Positions 36,864-47,103 are shown, numbered from the stretch's first letter. The stretch is 64,000 nucleotides of DNA from Isoetes taiwanensis (GCA_021234155.1 JAJEKV010000025.1:10988982-11052981); one strand, 5' to 3'. The notes: a model not told the origin generated them from the sequence alone. Numbers and translations: made by a program.

Positions 36864-39716
36864 ATTATGAATAATATGCAGACTTGTCAACATATTTCAT
36901 GTTTGAAAGTGTATTATATCTGCATAGGCTTACTGCAGGGCGTAACTTTGGCATACATGGGCTTATTTGACTTGTTACACGGACTTCGCACAACGGTATC
37001 ATGATTTAATGTGCCCAATAAGCTCTCTTTGCAGTCAATGGGTCCAAAGATATGGGTATGTTTGGTTTACATGAAGTGAACTCGGTATTGACAAGAAAAG
37101 TTCTAAGGCTTGTTGAGACCTTTAGAGGCTGGAAAATAACAGTGTTTGAAAAATAGCAGTGTGCTTCTGGAAAATAGCAGTGGATTTATTCGAATTGTCA
37201 CACTTGTGCTAAGTTATGAAAAAGTGATGGGGCTAAAAATCAAATAAAGCATATGGAAATGATATCGTGGCCTATATATGAAGCATATATGTGACATTGG
37301 GGCTTTGTGGATGTAAATTGATAAGCTGGTCTATCATAAGCTTTAGGAATCTAAGGCATTATTATACTATCACTGTAAAATTATTTACAACAGGTGGCTA
37401 GGTCTAGGTGATCATGTATTTAGCGGCCACATCTGTTTGACAAAGGTAATGTACTACCATGCGTTTGACAGAAAAAAGAAAACGGTTGGGCTTGTTACAT
37501 ATGGAAATGGTTTACATAGTGAAAATACCAAGGTCATGGATGTATTGTCGAGATAGAACAAACTATGAAACACCTTCCAACAAATAATGCTGATACATGC
37601 ATAAATAGATGCATTGTACACGGTAAATAATACTTTATGTAATTTCGTGATTTAGGGTTTCGGCAGTGGCAATACACATGAAAATGAAAATACGTTGGAG
37701 TATGGCTTGAATCAGATGCCGGCAATGGACGAGATCCTGCCTTTAGGTATATGTCTAAAGCTTATGGAATGCAGTCCGGATTTGCAGTCTTAGCATGTGT
37801 TTGGCTGCGATTTTTGCTTTTCTGCCATTATCGAATGCAAGAATCGAGAGATCTAAACGTAGCTACAAGGATTGAAGAAGAAACAGCCATAGATACAAAG
37901 CAGCTGAAAGTTTCGTGGTAAATTGAGTAGATAATTGTGATTGCAGACCCATCTTCAGTGGCATTAAGAAAGGTCAATAAATTTGCAGCTATTGAGGGAA
38001 ATGACGAAGAAGGAAAAGGAAGCACTGTGGATGCACCCTCTATCATGACTACAATGGCATCTGCAAATGGCATTAGCACTCAAATTCGAACCCATCAGGT
38101 TGGAATTTACTTCTTGTTATTTTCTTATAATTCTACTAGTGATGTCTTGTTCATGATTGCATAAAGATTAGGGCACTGGCACATATTATTTAAGAGCATG
38201 CAGTCAAATGATAGCTAGTTGCAGATCTACTGTTAACACTACTAAATCTAATAAATCCAGTAAGTTATTATGCAGCTATATACATTAGAAAAAATCTCTG
38301 AACGTATTATGCTTTATTTAAGTCCTCGTGTTAAGCTAGCTTGGTGGCCAAGTTCTGGAAGTCTATGTTGACTAGCGTACTACATTTGAGCGGAATATCT
38401 GAATCTCGGAACAAATTGAATTATATGAGTTATAGATGACAATAAGGCATTTATTATGTTATTTAATTTTAGCATGGTGATGTGATTCCCTTTGCTGAAT
38501 AGCTAGTGGACTGAGATCAATTATGAAATTGGATATTGGCTTTAGTCCCAGTACATATTTACTTGGTCTTATTGATTCAATTGCTCTGATTTTTAGTTTT
38601 AGAGTATGGTACTTGGTATTCCATGGTTGGCTGAACCATTTAATATCCTTAAAGGTTTCTCCAATAGGTTCTAGCTTTATACTTGTTGAAATGCTTCAAA
38701 GCTGTATAGTATCAGTTCAAATGGAAAAATTCACTTTAGAGGTTCGGGTCTGCTACGTGATTGAATCACATCAAGTAATCCATGTTTGGCAGGTGATTTC
38801 AAAATATATAAATGCTGGTAATCTGTTTAATGTTGAAGTGGTACAATTGAACAGCTATGGCAGAGATAAATGGCCATTGTTAATTTAGGATGTTGACTCT
38901 TAAGGCCTGACATGGTTTGGACCCTTCGACCATGAGCACAGAGTATGAATTTGGTGTATGAGCAGCATAACAGTGGAGATTCATGACTGGAACAGAGGGG
39001 TCTAACAGCAGGAAGGAAGCCTATAGACCTCGTCATGACTATTTGAGTTATACTTTTTGCCATGCATACTGATATAGCAGATGCATGTGAGTTATATGTT
39101 TAAGGCAGAGTAAGTTAGATATGCTTTGCCACTATGACTACATGCAAGGTGAAGGGCGAAAAGCTCAAGAAATCTAAAGCTTACCTGTTAGTGACTTAGG
39201 CTCTTACCCTTCTTAGGCTAATTGTCCTCTGGTTTCACTGCAGGTAACGGGATTTCTTGCTCCTATGTGTGTTTTCCATTTATTCAAGTTGGAAAAGCTA
39301 CAAGACAAGACAAGATGACATCGAAGACACATTTTTGACAAATTTGCTGAGCTCTATGGTGCTGATTTGGAAGACAAGGAAAATTTTGAACTCTATGTTT
39401 GCTGGATATTCTAATCCCAGTCTAGAAAAAGCAGTCTTTTAGACTTCAAAAAGTATTTAACATTGGTAATATAAAGATTTATGGAGAACTTTTTGGATTA
39501 TGAATGAAATTATGTTTATAAGCTCTAGAGAATGGGGAACTTCATGTAGATTGTAGAATATGGTAATTGCTTTTGCCTTGATAAATGCTAACCATTTTAA
39601 GGCTTAAGTCAAATGTACACCTGATTTGGCTTAAGGCTGCATATTGACCGGAAGTGGTCTTTGCAAAAGTCCATGAAAGGTAAAAGTCTGTTTTAACAGG
39701 TTTAAAAGGTTTTTTT
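36864..39716 (+). repeat. Block C, first pLTR copy
   Basis: About 2.85 kb repeated at 40,195-43,065. Bases 36,864-37,725 are identical to 40,195-41,056 as far as I can read. Beyond that the copies differ by short indels. It carries exon-like segments: one around 37,940-38,096 (LRKVNKFAAIEGNDEEG, then a GTTGGA donor-like end) and one after TTTCACTGCAG at about 39,243 (GFLAPMCVFHLFKLEKLQ). The tail ends AAAAGTCTGTTTTAACAGG, then TTTAAAAGG and a T-tract. Confidence 0.9.
37940..39440 (+). other. Exon-like coding segments within block C, unrecognised protein
   Basis: Upstream segment: DPSSVALRKVNKFAAIEGND to ISTQIRTHQ, ending CATCAG|GTTGGA near 38,098. Downstream segment: acceptor CTGCAG near 39,243, then TGFLAPMCVFHLFKLEKLQD, DIEDTFF, FAELYGADLEDKENFELYVC and a stop near 39,440. 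An analogous GFLAPIYVFQ segment in block A2 suggests an ancestral coding sequence shared by the two pLTR families. Function unknown. It could be a captured host gene or an accessory ORF. Confidence 0.35.
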
Positions 39717-40194
39717 CATTAACTCAGTTCTCTAGTTATACGAGGGACCTTAAAATGGTTGGAATACAGGTGTTTATAATTTCTTATTAATACTTATTGG
39801 ATATTTATAGGGATTGGCATAGGCTGGACATGGGAATTATGATTCTGTCTAAGCTGATTTTTAAACGCGGGCTTGCAAAGACATAAGGAAATCCATTCAA
39901 AAATAAAGGTAACATGACATTTGTTTTTGAAATTATGCCGATTGAATTTTTACACAAATTGGATTATAGAATGAGTTCTGGCTCTTTTAAACTAGTCATT
40001 TGGCATTGGCCCAGACTAGGGTTATTCTGTTTGCCATTTGGCTCTCTTAAAAGAGAAATAAATACTTGCAATAAGAGTTAATTAGGCAATATAGGTAGGG
40101 TAGGGCTTTGGCAACAAGGTCCTACTCTCCTTGTTGCTAACTCTATGTATGACTTTTGCCCACCCCGACCTACGGTAGGAGGCAGGCTTTTTTT
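39717..40194 (+). other. Block C short internal region with 3' signature
   Basis: About 480 bp with no RT. It ends with GGTAGGGTAGGGC, a hairpin at 40,100-40,125 (arms GTAGGGC and GTCCTAC, imperfect), CTACTCTCCTTGTTG, the palindrome CCTACGGTAGG at 40,169-40,179, AGGCAGGC and the T-tract where copy C2 begins. Same layout as block A. Confidence 0.7.
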
Positions 40195-43065
40195 ATTATG
40201 AATAATATGCAGACTTGTCAACATATTTCATGTTTGAAAGTGTATTATATCTGCATAGGCTTACTGCAGGGCGTAACTTTGGCATACATGGGCTTATTTG
40301 ACTTGTTACACGGACTTCGCACAACGGTATCATGATTTAATGTGCCCAATAAGCTCTCTTTGCAGTCAATGGGTCCAAAGATATGGGTATGTTTGGTTTA
40401 CATGAAGTGAACTCGGTATTGACAAGAAAAGTTCTAAGGCTTGTTGAGACCTTTAGAGGCTGGAAAATAACAGTGTTTGAAAAATAGCAGTGTGCTTCTG
40501 GAAAATAGCAGTGGATTTATTCGAATTGTCACACTTGTGCTAAGTTATGAAAAAGTGATGGGGCTAAAAATCAAATAAAGCATATGGAAATGATATCGTG
40601 GCCTATATATGAAGCATATATGTGACATTGGGGCTTTGTGGATGTAAATTGATAAGCTGGTCTATCATAAGCTTTAGGAATCTAAGGCATTATTATACTA
40701 TCACTGTAAAATTATTTACAACAGGTGGCTAGGTCTAGGTGATCATGTATTTAGCGGCCACATCTGTTTGACAAAGGTAATGTACTACCATGCGTTTGAC
40801 AGAAAAAAGAAAACGGTTGGGCTTGTTACATATGGAAATGGTTTACATAGTGAAAATACCAAGGTCATGGATGTATTGTCGAGATAGAACAAACTATGAA
40901 ACACCTTCCAACAAATAATGCTGATACATGCATAAATAGATGCATTGTACACGGTAAATAATACTTTATGTAATTTCGTGATTTAGGGTTTCGGCAGTGG
41001 CAATACACATGAAAATGAAAATACGTTGGAGTATGGCTTGAATCAGATGCCGGCAAATGGATTTAGATCCCGCTTTTTAGGTATATGTCTAAAGCTTATG
41101 GAATGCAGTCCGGATTTGCAGTCTTAGCATGTGTTTGGCTGCGATTTTTGCTTTTCTGCCATTATCGAATGCAAGAATCGAGAGATCTAAACGTAGCTAC
41201 AAGGATTGAAGAAGAAACAGCCATAGATACAAAGCAGCTGAAAGTTTCGTGGTAAATTGAGTAGATAATTGTGATTGCGCAGACCCATCTTCAGTGGCAT
41301 TAAGAAAGGTCAATAAATTTGCAGCTATTGAGGGAAATGACGAAGAAGGAAAAGGAAGCAATCGTGGATGCACCCTCTATCATGACTACAATGGCATCCG
41401 CAAATGGCATTAGCACTCAAATTCAACCCATCAGGTTGGAATTTACTTTGTTATTTTCTTATAATTCTACTAGTGATGTCTTGTTCATGATTGCATAAAG
41501 ATTAGGGCAATCGCACATATTATTTAAGAGCATGCAACAAATGATAGCTAGTTGCAGATCTCATTAACACTACTAAATCTAATAAATCCATGAAGTTATT
41601 ATGCAGCTATATACATTAGAAAAAAAATCTCCGAACGTATTATGCTTTATTTAAGTCCTCGTGTTAAGCTAGCTTGGTGGCCAAGTTCGAAGTCTATGTT
41701 GACTAGCTTACTACATTTGAGCCGAATATCCGAATCTCGGAACAAATTGAATTATATGAGTTATAGATGACAATAAGGCATTTATTATGTTATTTAATTT
41801 TAGCATGGTGATGTGATTCCCTTTGGTTGAATAGCTAGTGGATTTGAGATCAATTATGAAATTGGATATTGGCTTTAGTCCCAAAGACATATTTACTTGG
41901 TCTTATTGATTCAATTGCTTTGATTTTTTTAGTTTTAGAGTATGGTACTTGGTATTCCATGGTTGGCTGAACCATTTAATATCCTTAAAGGTTTCTCCAA
42001 TAGGTTCTAGCTTTATACTTGTTGAAATGCTTCAAAGTCAGATAGTAATCCAAAATGGAAAAAAAATTCACTTTAGAGGTTCGTCCCACATGTGATTGAA
42101 TCACATCAAGTAATCCATGTTTGGCGTGTGATTTCAAAATATATAAATGCTGGTAACTGCTTAATGTTGAAGTGGTACAATTGAACAGCTATGGCGGAGA
42201 TAAATGGCCATTGTTAATTTAGGATGTTGACTCTTAAGGCCCCGACATGGTTTGGACCCTCTTCACCATGAGCACAGTATGAATTTGGTGTATGAGCAAA
42301 GATAACAAAGGAGATTCATGATCGAAACAGAGGGGGTCTAACAGCAGGAAGGAAGCCTATAGACCTCGGCCATGACTATTTGAGTTATACTTTTGCCATG
42401 CATACGATATAGCGGATGCATGTGAGTTATATGTTTAAGGCGAGTAAGTTAGATATGCTTTGCCACTATGACTACATGCAAGGTGAAGGGCTAAAAAGCT
42501 CAAGAAATCTAAAAGCTTACCCGTTAGTGACTTAGGCTCTTACCCTTCTTAGGCTAATTGTCCTCCGGTTTCACCGCAGTGTAACGGGATTTCTTGCTCC
42601 TATGTGTGTTTTCCATTTATTCAAGTTGGAAAAGCTACAAGACAAGACAAGATGACATCGAAGACACATTTTTTGACAAATTTGGTTGAGCTCTATGGTG
42701 CTGATTTGGAAGACAAGGAAAATTTTGAACTCTATGTTTGCTTTGGATATTCTAATCCCAGTCTAGAAAAAGCAATCTTTTAGACTTCAAAAAGTATTTA
42801 ACATTGGTAATATAAAGATTTATGGAGAACTTTTTGGATTATGAATAAAATTATGTTTATAAGCTCTAGAGAATGGGGAACTTCATGTAGATTGTAGAAT
42901 ATGGTAATTGCTTTTTGCCTTGATAAATGCTAACCATTTTAAGGCTTAAGTCAAATGTACATCCGATTTGGCTTAAGGCTGCATATTGACCTGGAAGTGG
43001 TCTTTGCAAAAGTCCATGAAAGGTAAAAGTCTGCTTTTAACAAGGTTTAAAAGTTTTTTTTTTTT
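40195..43065 (+). repeat. Block C, second pLTR copy
   Basis: Direct repeat of 36,864-39,716. It contains the same exon-like segments with extra indels (for example GCAATCGTGG against GCACTGTGG) and ends in a T-run at 43,053-43,065, running into junction sequence 4. Confidence 0.9.
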
Positions 43066-43280
43066 GAATTTCGCGTGACGTGAAAGCCTTGAAATTTTTC
43101 GCGACGCGAAGATTAAAAAGGTTTAAAAAAAAAAAAATTATGTTACAGACGCTGCAGTTTTCACTGTTTGCATCACGCCGTAAATTTTTTTTTCCGGCCT
43201 ACGAGGTTTTAATACACGTTAAATATGTATTTTATTAAAAATAATTTTTTTTTGACTTTATATCGTCAGAATTTTAATTT
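43066..43280. other. CpG-rich junction sequence 4 (right edge of nest)
   Basis: Holds TTTCGCGTGACGTGAAAG, AAATTTTTCGCGACGCGAAG, a run of 13 A and CCGGCCTACGAGGTTTTAAT. The second half is shared with junction 3. Native LTR-element sequence resumes to the right. Confidence 0.7.
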
Positions 43281-43529
43281 TGTAGTATAGAACCTATCCC
43301 AACAAAGTGGGATAATAATGCATCAATTATTTTAGTCGCTAAAACTTGGCTAATCACATCATCTTCATTATGAACATCCTCCTTCACCATAGGGAGGCAT
43401 CACTATGGGTTGATTTTCTCGTAGACCGAATCGTTCTATGGGCAAAGACATTAAATTGCACCTTCTTAAGTGCTTACACCTTCAAAGCTTGTTCCTTCAA
43501 AGCCTTTGGAAAAGAGGTCTTAGTCCTCC

Positions 43530-44600
43530 TCAAGAATTGGCACTACTCTTGGTTCTTGCACCACCCGATTCAAACACTTGTTGCCTTGATGGATACTTGT
43601 TTGTTGCCCATTCTACGGTTTCCATGGATTTTCCAACAAGTACTCTCATCATGCTTGAATTGATCACGTAACTTGCAATATAAATGAGCCTCACTTGAAT
43701 ATCATCCCTCGCTTTGGCCGCACCATTTGTGTGGAACTCATTGGAACTTGTTGGGCAATTGGAGCTTGTGGCATCATTGGAACTTGTGGCATGATAGGTG
43801 CCGCTTGCATTGGTTGAATAGGAATAGGTGGTGCTTGTTGCATAACGAAGAAATACCGGATTGGCCCTCTCAAAGAATCTCTTCTCCCTACATTCTTGAT
43901 CATTATGGCCCTTTATTTGGCATCTTGAGCGGCATTTCAGCAATCTACATGTAGTATCGTAATGTCCAATAGATCCACAATACTCACAAGTAATAAACTG
44001 AACCTCCCTTGGCTTCTCACCAATTGTAAGCTTAGAAATCTTAGGCTGCAATATCCTCTCCTTTTATGCTCGAGCAAAGAACCCGTGAATGTATCCCTTA
44101 TCTTCAAATTTCTTGAGAGCATACTTTTGTGCCTCTAGTAATGTTGTAGGTCGCTTTGGCCTTCACCTTATGAGCAATAGCTCGTTTCAGCCCCTTCACA
44201 TACCATTGATATCTAAATCATCACTCCTTACAATCTTCCAATGAACCCACGGCTTTGAGAACCGCAAATGTACCTCGATTATACTCTCTAATTGATTCAT
44301 CTTCCTTTTTGTGTAAAATTGGTCCACCTTTCCATAGTCTTATCCTTACCATGAACTTCTTGATAATTAGCAATGAAAGCTTCCTTTAATTCCCTCGATA
44401 TGTCATGGTATCCGGCCGGGTTTGTTCCCATTTCTCCACCGAATTTTGCAAAGAACTATGAAACCAAAGCAAATAATCACCACCAAGAACTTACATTGCC
44501 GGCAATACCTCTCAAACTTCACAATATGCTTCAAAGGATCCCGATTCACCGAATTATCAAACTTTGGAATCCCCATTGTCTCCAAAACCCCATACCATAG
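43530..44600 (-). pseudogene. LTR-retrotransposon gag with two zinc knuckles
   Basis: Gag packages element RNA. On the minus strand a segment with GIPKFDNSVNRDPLKHIVKF (about 44,575-44,515) looks like the start of a retrotransposon gag domain. Downstream, in the 43,530-44,051 frame, are CEYCGSIGHYDTTC (CX2CX4HX4C, about 43,985-43,944) and CRSRCQIKGHNDQEC (a CX3CX4HX4C variant). The frame breaks between these parts and the C-terminal region has low-complexity Ser/Asn/Thr. No protease or polymerase follows before the nested cluster. The first knuckle is canonical; the second has one extra residue. Confidence 0.75.
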
Positions 44601-45050
44601 GTGGTATTACATCCATCTCTCCTCTTCTTGGGGTTTCTTGAAATTGGAAAAACGAAATTGAATCTCCCTTCAAATTGAAAAACGAAATTGATTACCGCGT
44701 CTAGATCGGGTAAATGGAATCAAAACCTCCTCGATCTCGAGGAATTAGACCCCGGATCGCTCCCAAATCTGAAAAACGAAATTGAATCTTGATGCAATTT
44801 TGAGCCAAAGATTGACTCACCGGTCCCCTTCTTGTTACAATGGAGCTTGGTGGTATATCCTTCTTACTTCTCTTGGGCATAAAATGCTCCCTTTGTCAAA
44901 TTGTATCCCACAAATCAATTACGACAAAATTCCCTTCACACAAGAAATTGCTCCTTCCTCAATGGTGTCGTTCTTTACCGACGATCAACAATACCAATGG
45001 TAACAACTCCTTTTTCAATGGAAATTCTTGCCAATCAATAGTCTGTCGAG

Positions 45051-45067
45051 CACCGTGGTCGCCAAAT
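45051..45067 (-). other. Candidate primer-binding site
   Basis: On the minus strand, immediately after the LTR end CTAACA, the sequence reads ATTTGGCGACCACGGTGC. A TGGCG start within a few bases of an LTR is typical of tRNA primer-binding sites. The complementary tRNA is not identified. Confidence 0.55.
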
Positions 45068-45401
45068 TGTTAGAGCCCGAACTCTAACCTTGTAAGAAGG
45101 ATGAAAAACCCAATAACCAAGCTCAATCTATCAGATCAAGGCAATACACAACACAAAGAATCATCATCGCCATAGCTAGATCAAGCAAAATGCTCTCCCT
45201 CAATACACCTTCTCAGCCTTCTCTCTGCTTTCCGGATAGTACTATGATCATAATGCCTCCACAATGCATACGTGCAAATATCCTGCACGCGTGCATGTGC
45301 GTATATCTCTCCATATATGGTATACTGTCTTCTATGCCACCTCAATAGTGGTGAGTGTGGTGAGTGGTGATGAGTGTGGTGACTGGTGATCACCCCCAAC
45401 A
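45068..45401 (-). repeat. Right LTR (5' LTR of the minus-oriented element)
   Basis: 334 bp starting TGTTAGAGCCCGAACTCTAA and ending GATCACCCCCAACA. Paired with 17,996-18,333. Followed at once by CTAAC (45,402-45,406), the right target-site duplication. Confidence 0.9.
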
Positions 45402-45717
45402 CTAACTTACAATTCGGTTCCCTCAAGTCGGTAACTCTTCTCGAATATCATTTTGTATTGTTGATACAGCAGCAACTGTAACATGATAAAGGCATACTTA
45501 ATGATTGCTAAGAACATTGACTGCAAGCAACTTTCTGATCAACAATAACAATAAAGAAGAATACCTTCTTGGGATGCTAATGTGCCGTAACTTTACAACT
45601 TCTCTCCTTGATTTTTCAGAAGCTTCTACTCTCAAATACTTCCTAGGTGTCAAACAAATAGACAAACTAATCCAATAAGTAGCTAGAGATATATTAATGT
45701 ACAAACTTTAAGCTAAG
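45402..45717 (-). repeat. Right part of the second copy of the tandem duplication
   Basis: Resumes the target sequence interrupted at 17,995 and matches 17,549-17,870. On the minus strand it retains the exon-like segment with PRKYLRVEASEKSRREVV (about 45,570-45,650). The other segment is altered where CTG/CAG triplets differ between the copies. Confidence 0.85.
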
Positions 45718-46807
45718 CCATATGCTAGTAAATGATTCCAAAGATTTACACCCTAGTATTATGAAGCTGATTTGCATTAGAGAAAAGCAATGCCCGATCG
45801 TGGAATGGCAACTATACGATCTTTTCTATCGACATACACCGTGGCCAGAGGCTTATATTGAGAAAGTTCCATAAAACGTAGCACAGCATAATGATATTCA
45901 TGTCCGCTTTGGCTGCAATAAATGTCCTCCTCTCAAGAAAGAGAGCCGCTGCAATTTCCTGATGTGCCCCTCGACAAGAATATATCCTCAACTGACTTGT
46001 TGAGCTTGAGGCATAAAGAAATCCCTCTAGTTAGATCTAATTCACGCTAGATGATATTCTCATGTCCGGGCTATTGCAATACAATGTCCTCCTCGCGAAG
46101 AGGGCGCTGTAATTTTCCCCGGAATCCCTTCTTAGTTAGACTTAATTCACGCGTAGATTCATCGAACTTTCTACACCTGATTAGCCTTCCTTTGAAAATC
46201 ACATAGAGGCCATCCCTTTACAAAAAGATCCGCAGAACTCTTTCCGTGTTTTCCTTTACTCAAGAGAAGGGCATATCATGCTTGTCTATATTCCAAGTTT
46301 TCTCAACACATTCACAATATTCAGATCTCCATTTAATGTCGACACCAAAAAATCCTCCATTCTTCTCAATCTGATCCGCCGCAGACGCTCTTCCCCATCT
46401 TCCAAGGCCCGCTGATAATCTTCCAAATGACGCCGCTCAAGCTTGACTATGGTAAACATTGTAAAAAATGCCAACACCCCGGACCATTACAAAGGTTACT
46501 ATCGGCATCACGAGCATCAATGGCACTTTGATTCAACGAAGGGGAAGAAAAGACATGTTGTTTTCTCATCAAAGAGTAAAGAAATATTTTTATCAAGATC
46601 AAGGTTCTACATCCATACCTGCGATGGTCGAAGCCGAACAAACTCTAATTTGGGATTACCGAACCTGTAAGCATGGAAAGAACGGAAGAAAAGGAAAACA
46701 AAGGAAGAATGGTTTCACCTATGCAAGCTACGGACCCGATGGTGCCGTAAATGAGAGCCGAGGCCAAGACAGAATTGAGGACGAACCACCTGTTAACATT
46801 GTATACA
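45718..46807. other. Unassigned DNA with short coding-like frames
   Basis: A minus-strand frame at 46,286-46,477 includes a charged, coiled-coil-like stretch LERRHLEDYQRALEDGEERL. A plus-strand frame at 46,468-46,848 is basic with KHGKNGRKGKQRKNG. Neither matches a family I recognise. They overlap on opposite strands, so at most one is real. Confidence 0.35.
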
Positions 46808-47103
46808 TGTTAGGTGTCGCAGGCAGACCATTAATTTGGCATGCTTAGATTAACGGCGTATGGCTTAGGATTAGTTAGATGTACTCGGCCGCATTTGGCG
46901 GGTTCACACTATATTAGACCTGAGCCTTTCAGATGTATCACTCGTGTTTCTATCTCAAATTGAGATTCATTAGCTCACGCCATTCACTCCATATTCTTCA
47001 GACATATTTGTTCTTTCTTCTTTGTGATCATGAGCATGGCAGCCTTGTAGCATCCGACAAATAGTGGATCAATGGCCAGTGGTGCATGCCAAGAATCCAA
47101 ACA
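46808..47103 (+). repeat. Dispersed TG...CA repeat, copy 1
   Basis: About 296 bp starting TGTTAGGTGTC and ending GCATGCCAAGAATCCAAACA. It shares blocks with 49,511-49,820: TATTAGACC, GAGCCT.TTCAGATGTA, TTTGTGATCATGAGCATGGC and GGTGCATGCCAAGAATCC. The ends resemble an LTR, but no matching target duplication flanks the pair. Confidence 0.6.

Larger units (their letters stand above)
17996..45401 (-). mobile_element. Gag-bearing LTR retrotransposon split by a 23-kb nest of other elements
   Basis: Two LTRs of about 336 bp in direct orientation, flanked by the 5-bp duplication CTAAC, with an empty-site sequence available in the adjacent duplicate. A minus-strand gag lies just inside the right LTR, so the element reads right to left. 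A primer-binding-site candidate TGGCGACCACGGTG (minus strand) begins 3 bases inside the right LTR. Native internal DNA appears limited to about 43,280-45,067 and 18,334-19,800, giving a total near 4 kb once the nested Penelope-like cluster is removed. No protease, integrase or reverse transcriptase of LTR type was found, so it resembles a non-autonomous gag-only element (TR-GAG type). That class is inferred. Confidence 0.85.

Noticed and set aside
36864-43065. Block C pair as LTRs of an ordinary LTR retrotransposon
   Set aside because: No TG...CA termini, primer-binding site or target duplication; the copies are separated by a Penelope-like 3' signature instead.
19850-43300. GGGATAGGTTC inverted at the two edges of the nest (about 19,838 and 43,290) as terminal inverted repeats of one transposon
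   Set aside because: Only about 11 bp match, the ends are not otherwise symmetric, and the interior is clearly composite.
17996-45401. Single giant 27-kb LTR retrotransposon with cargo genes
   Set aside because: The interior consists of independently bounded Penelope-like blocks with their own ends and orientations, so nesting explains the size better.
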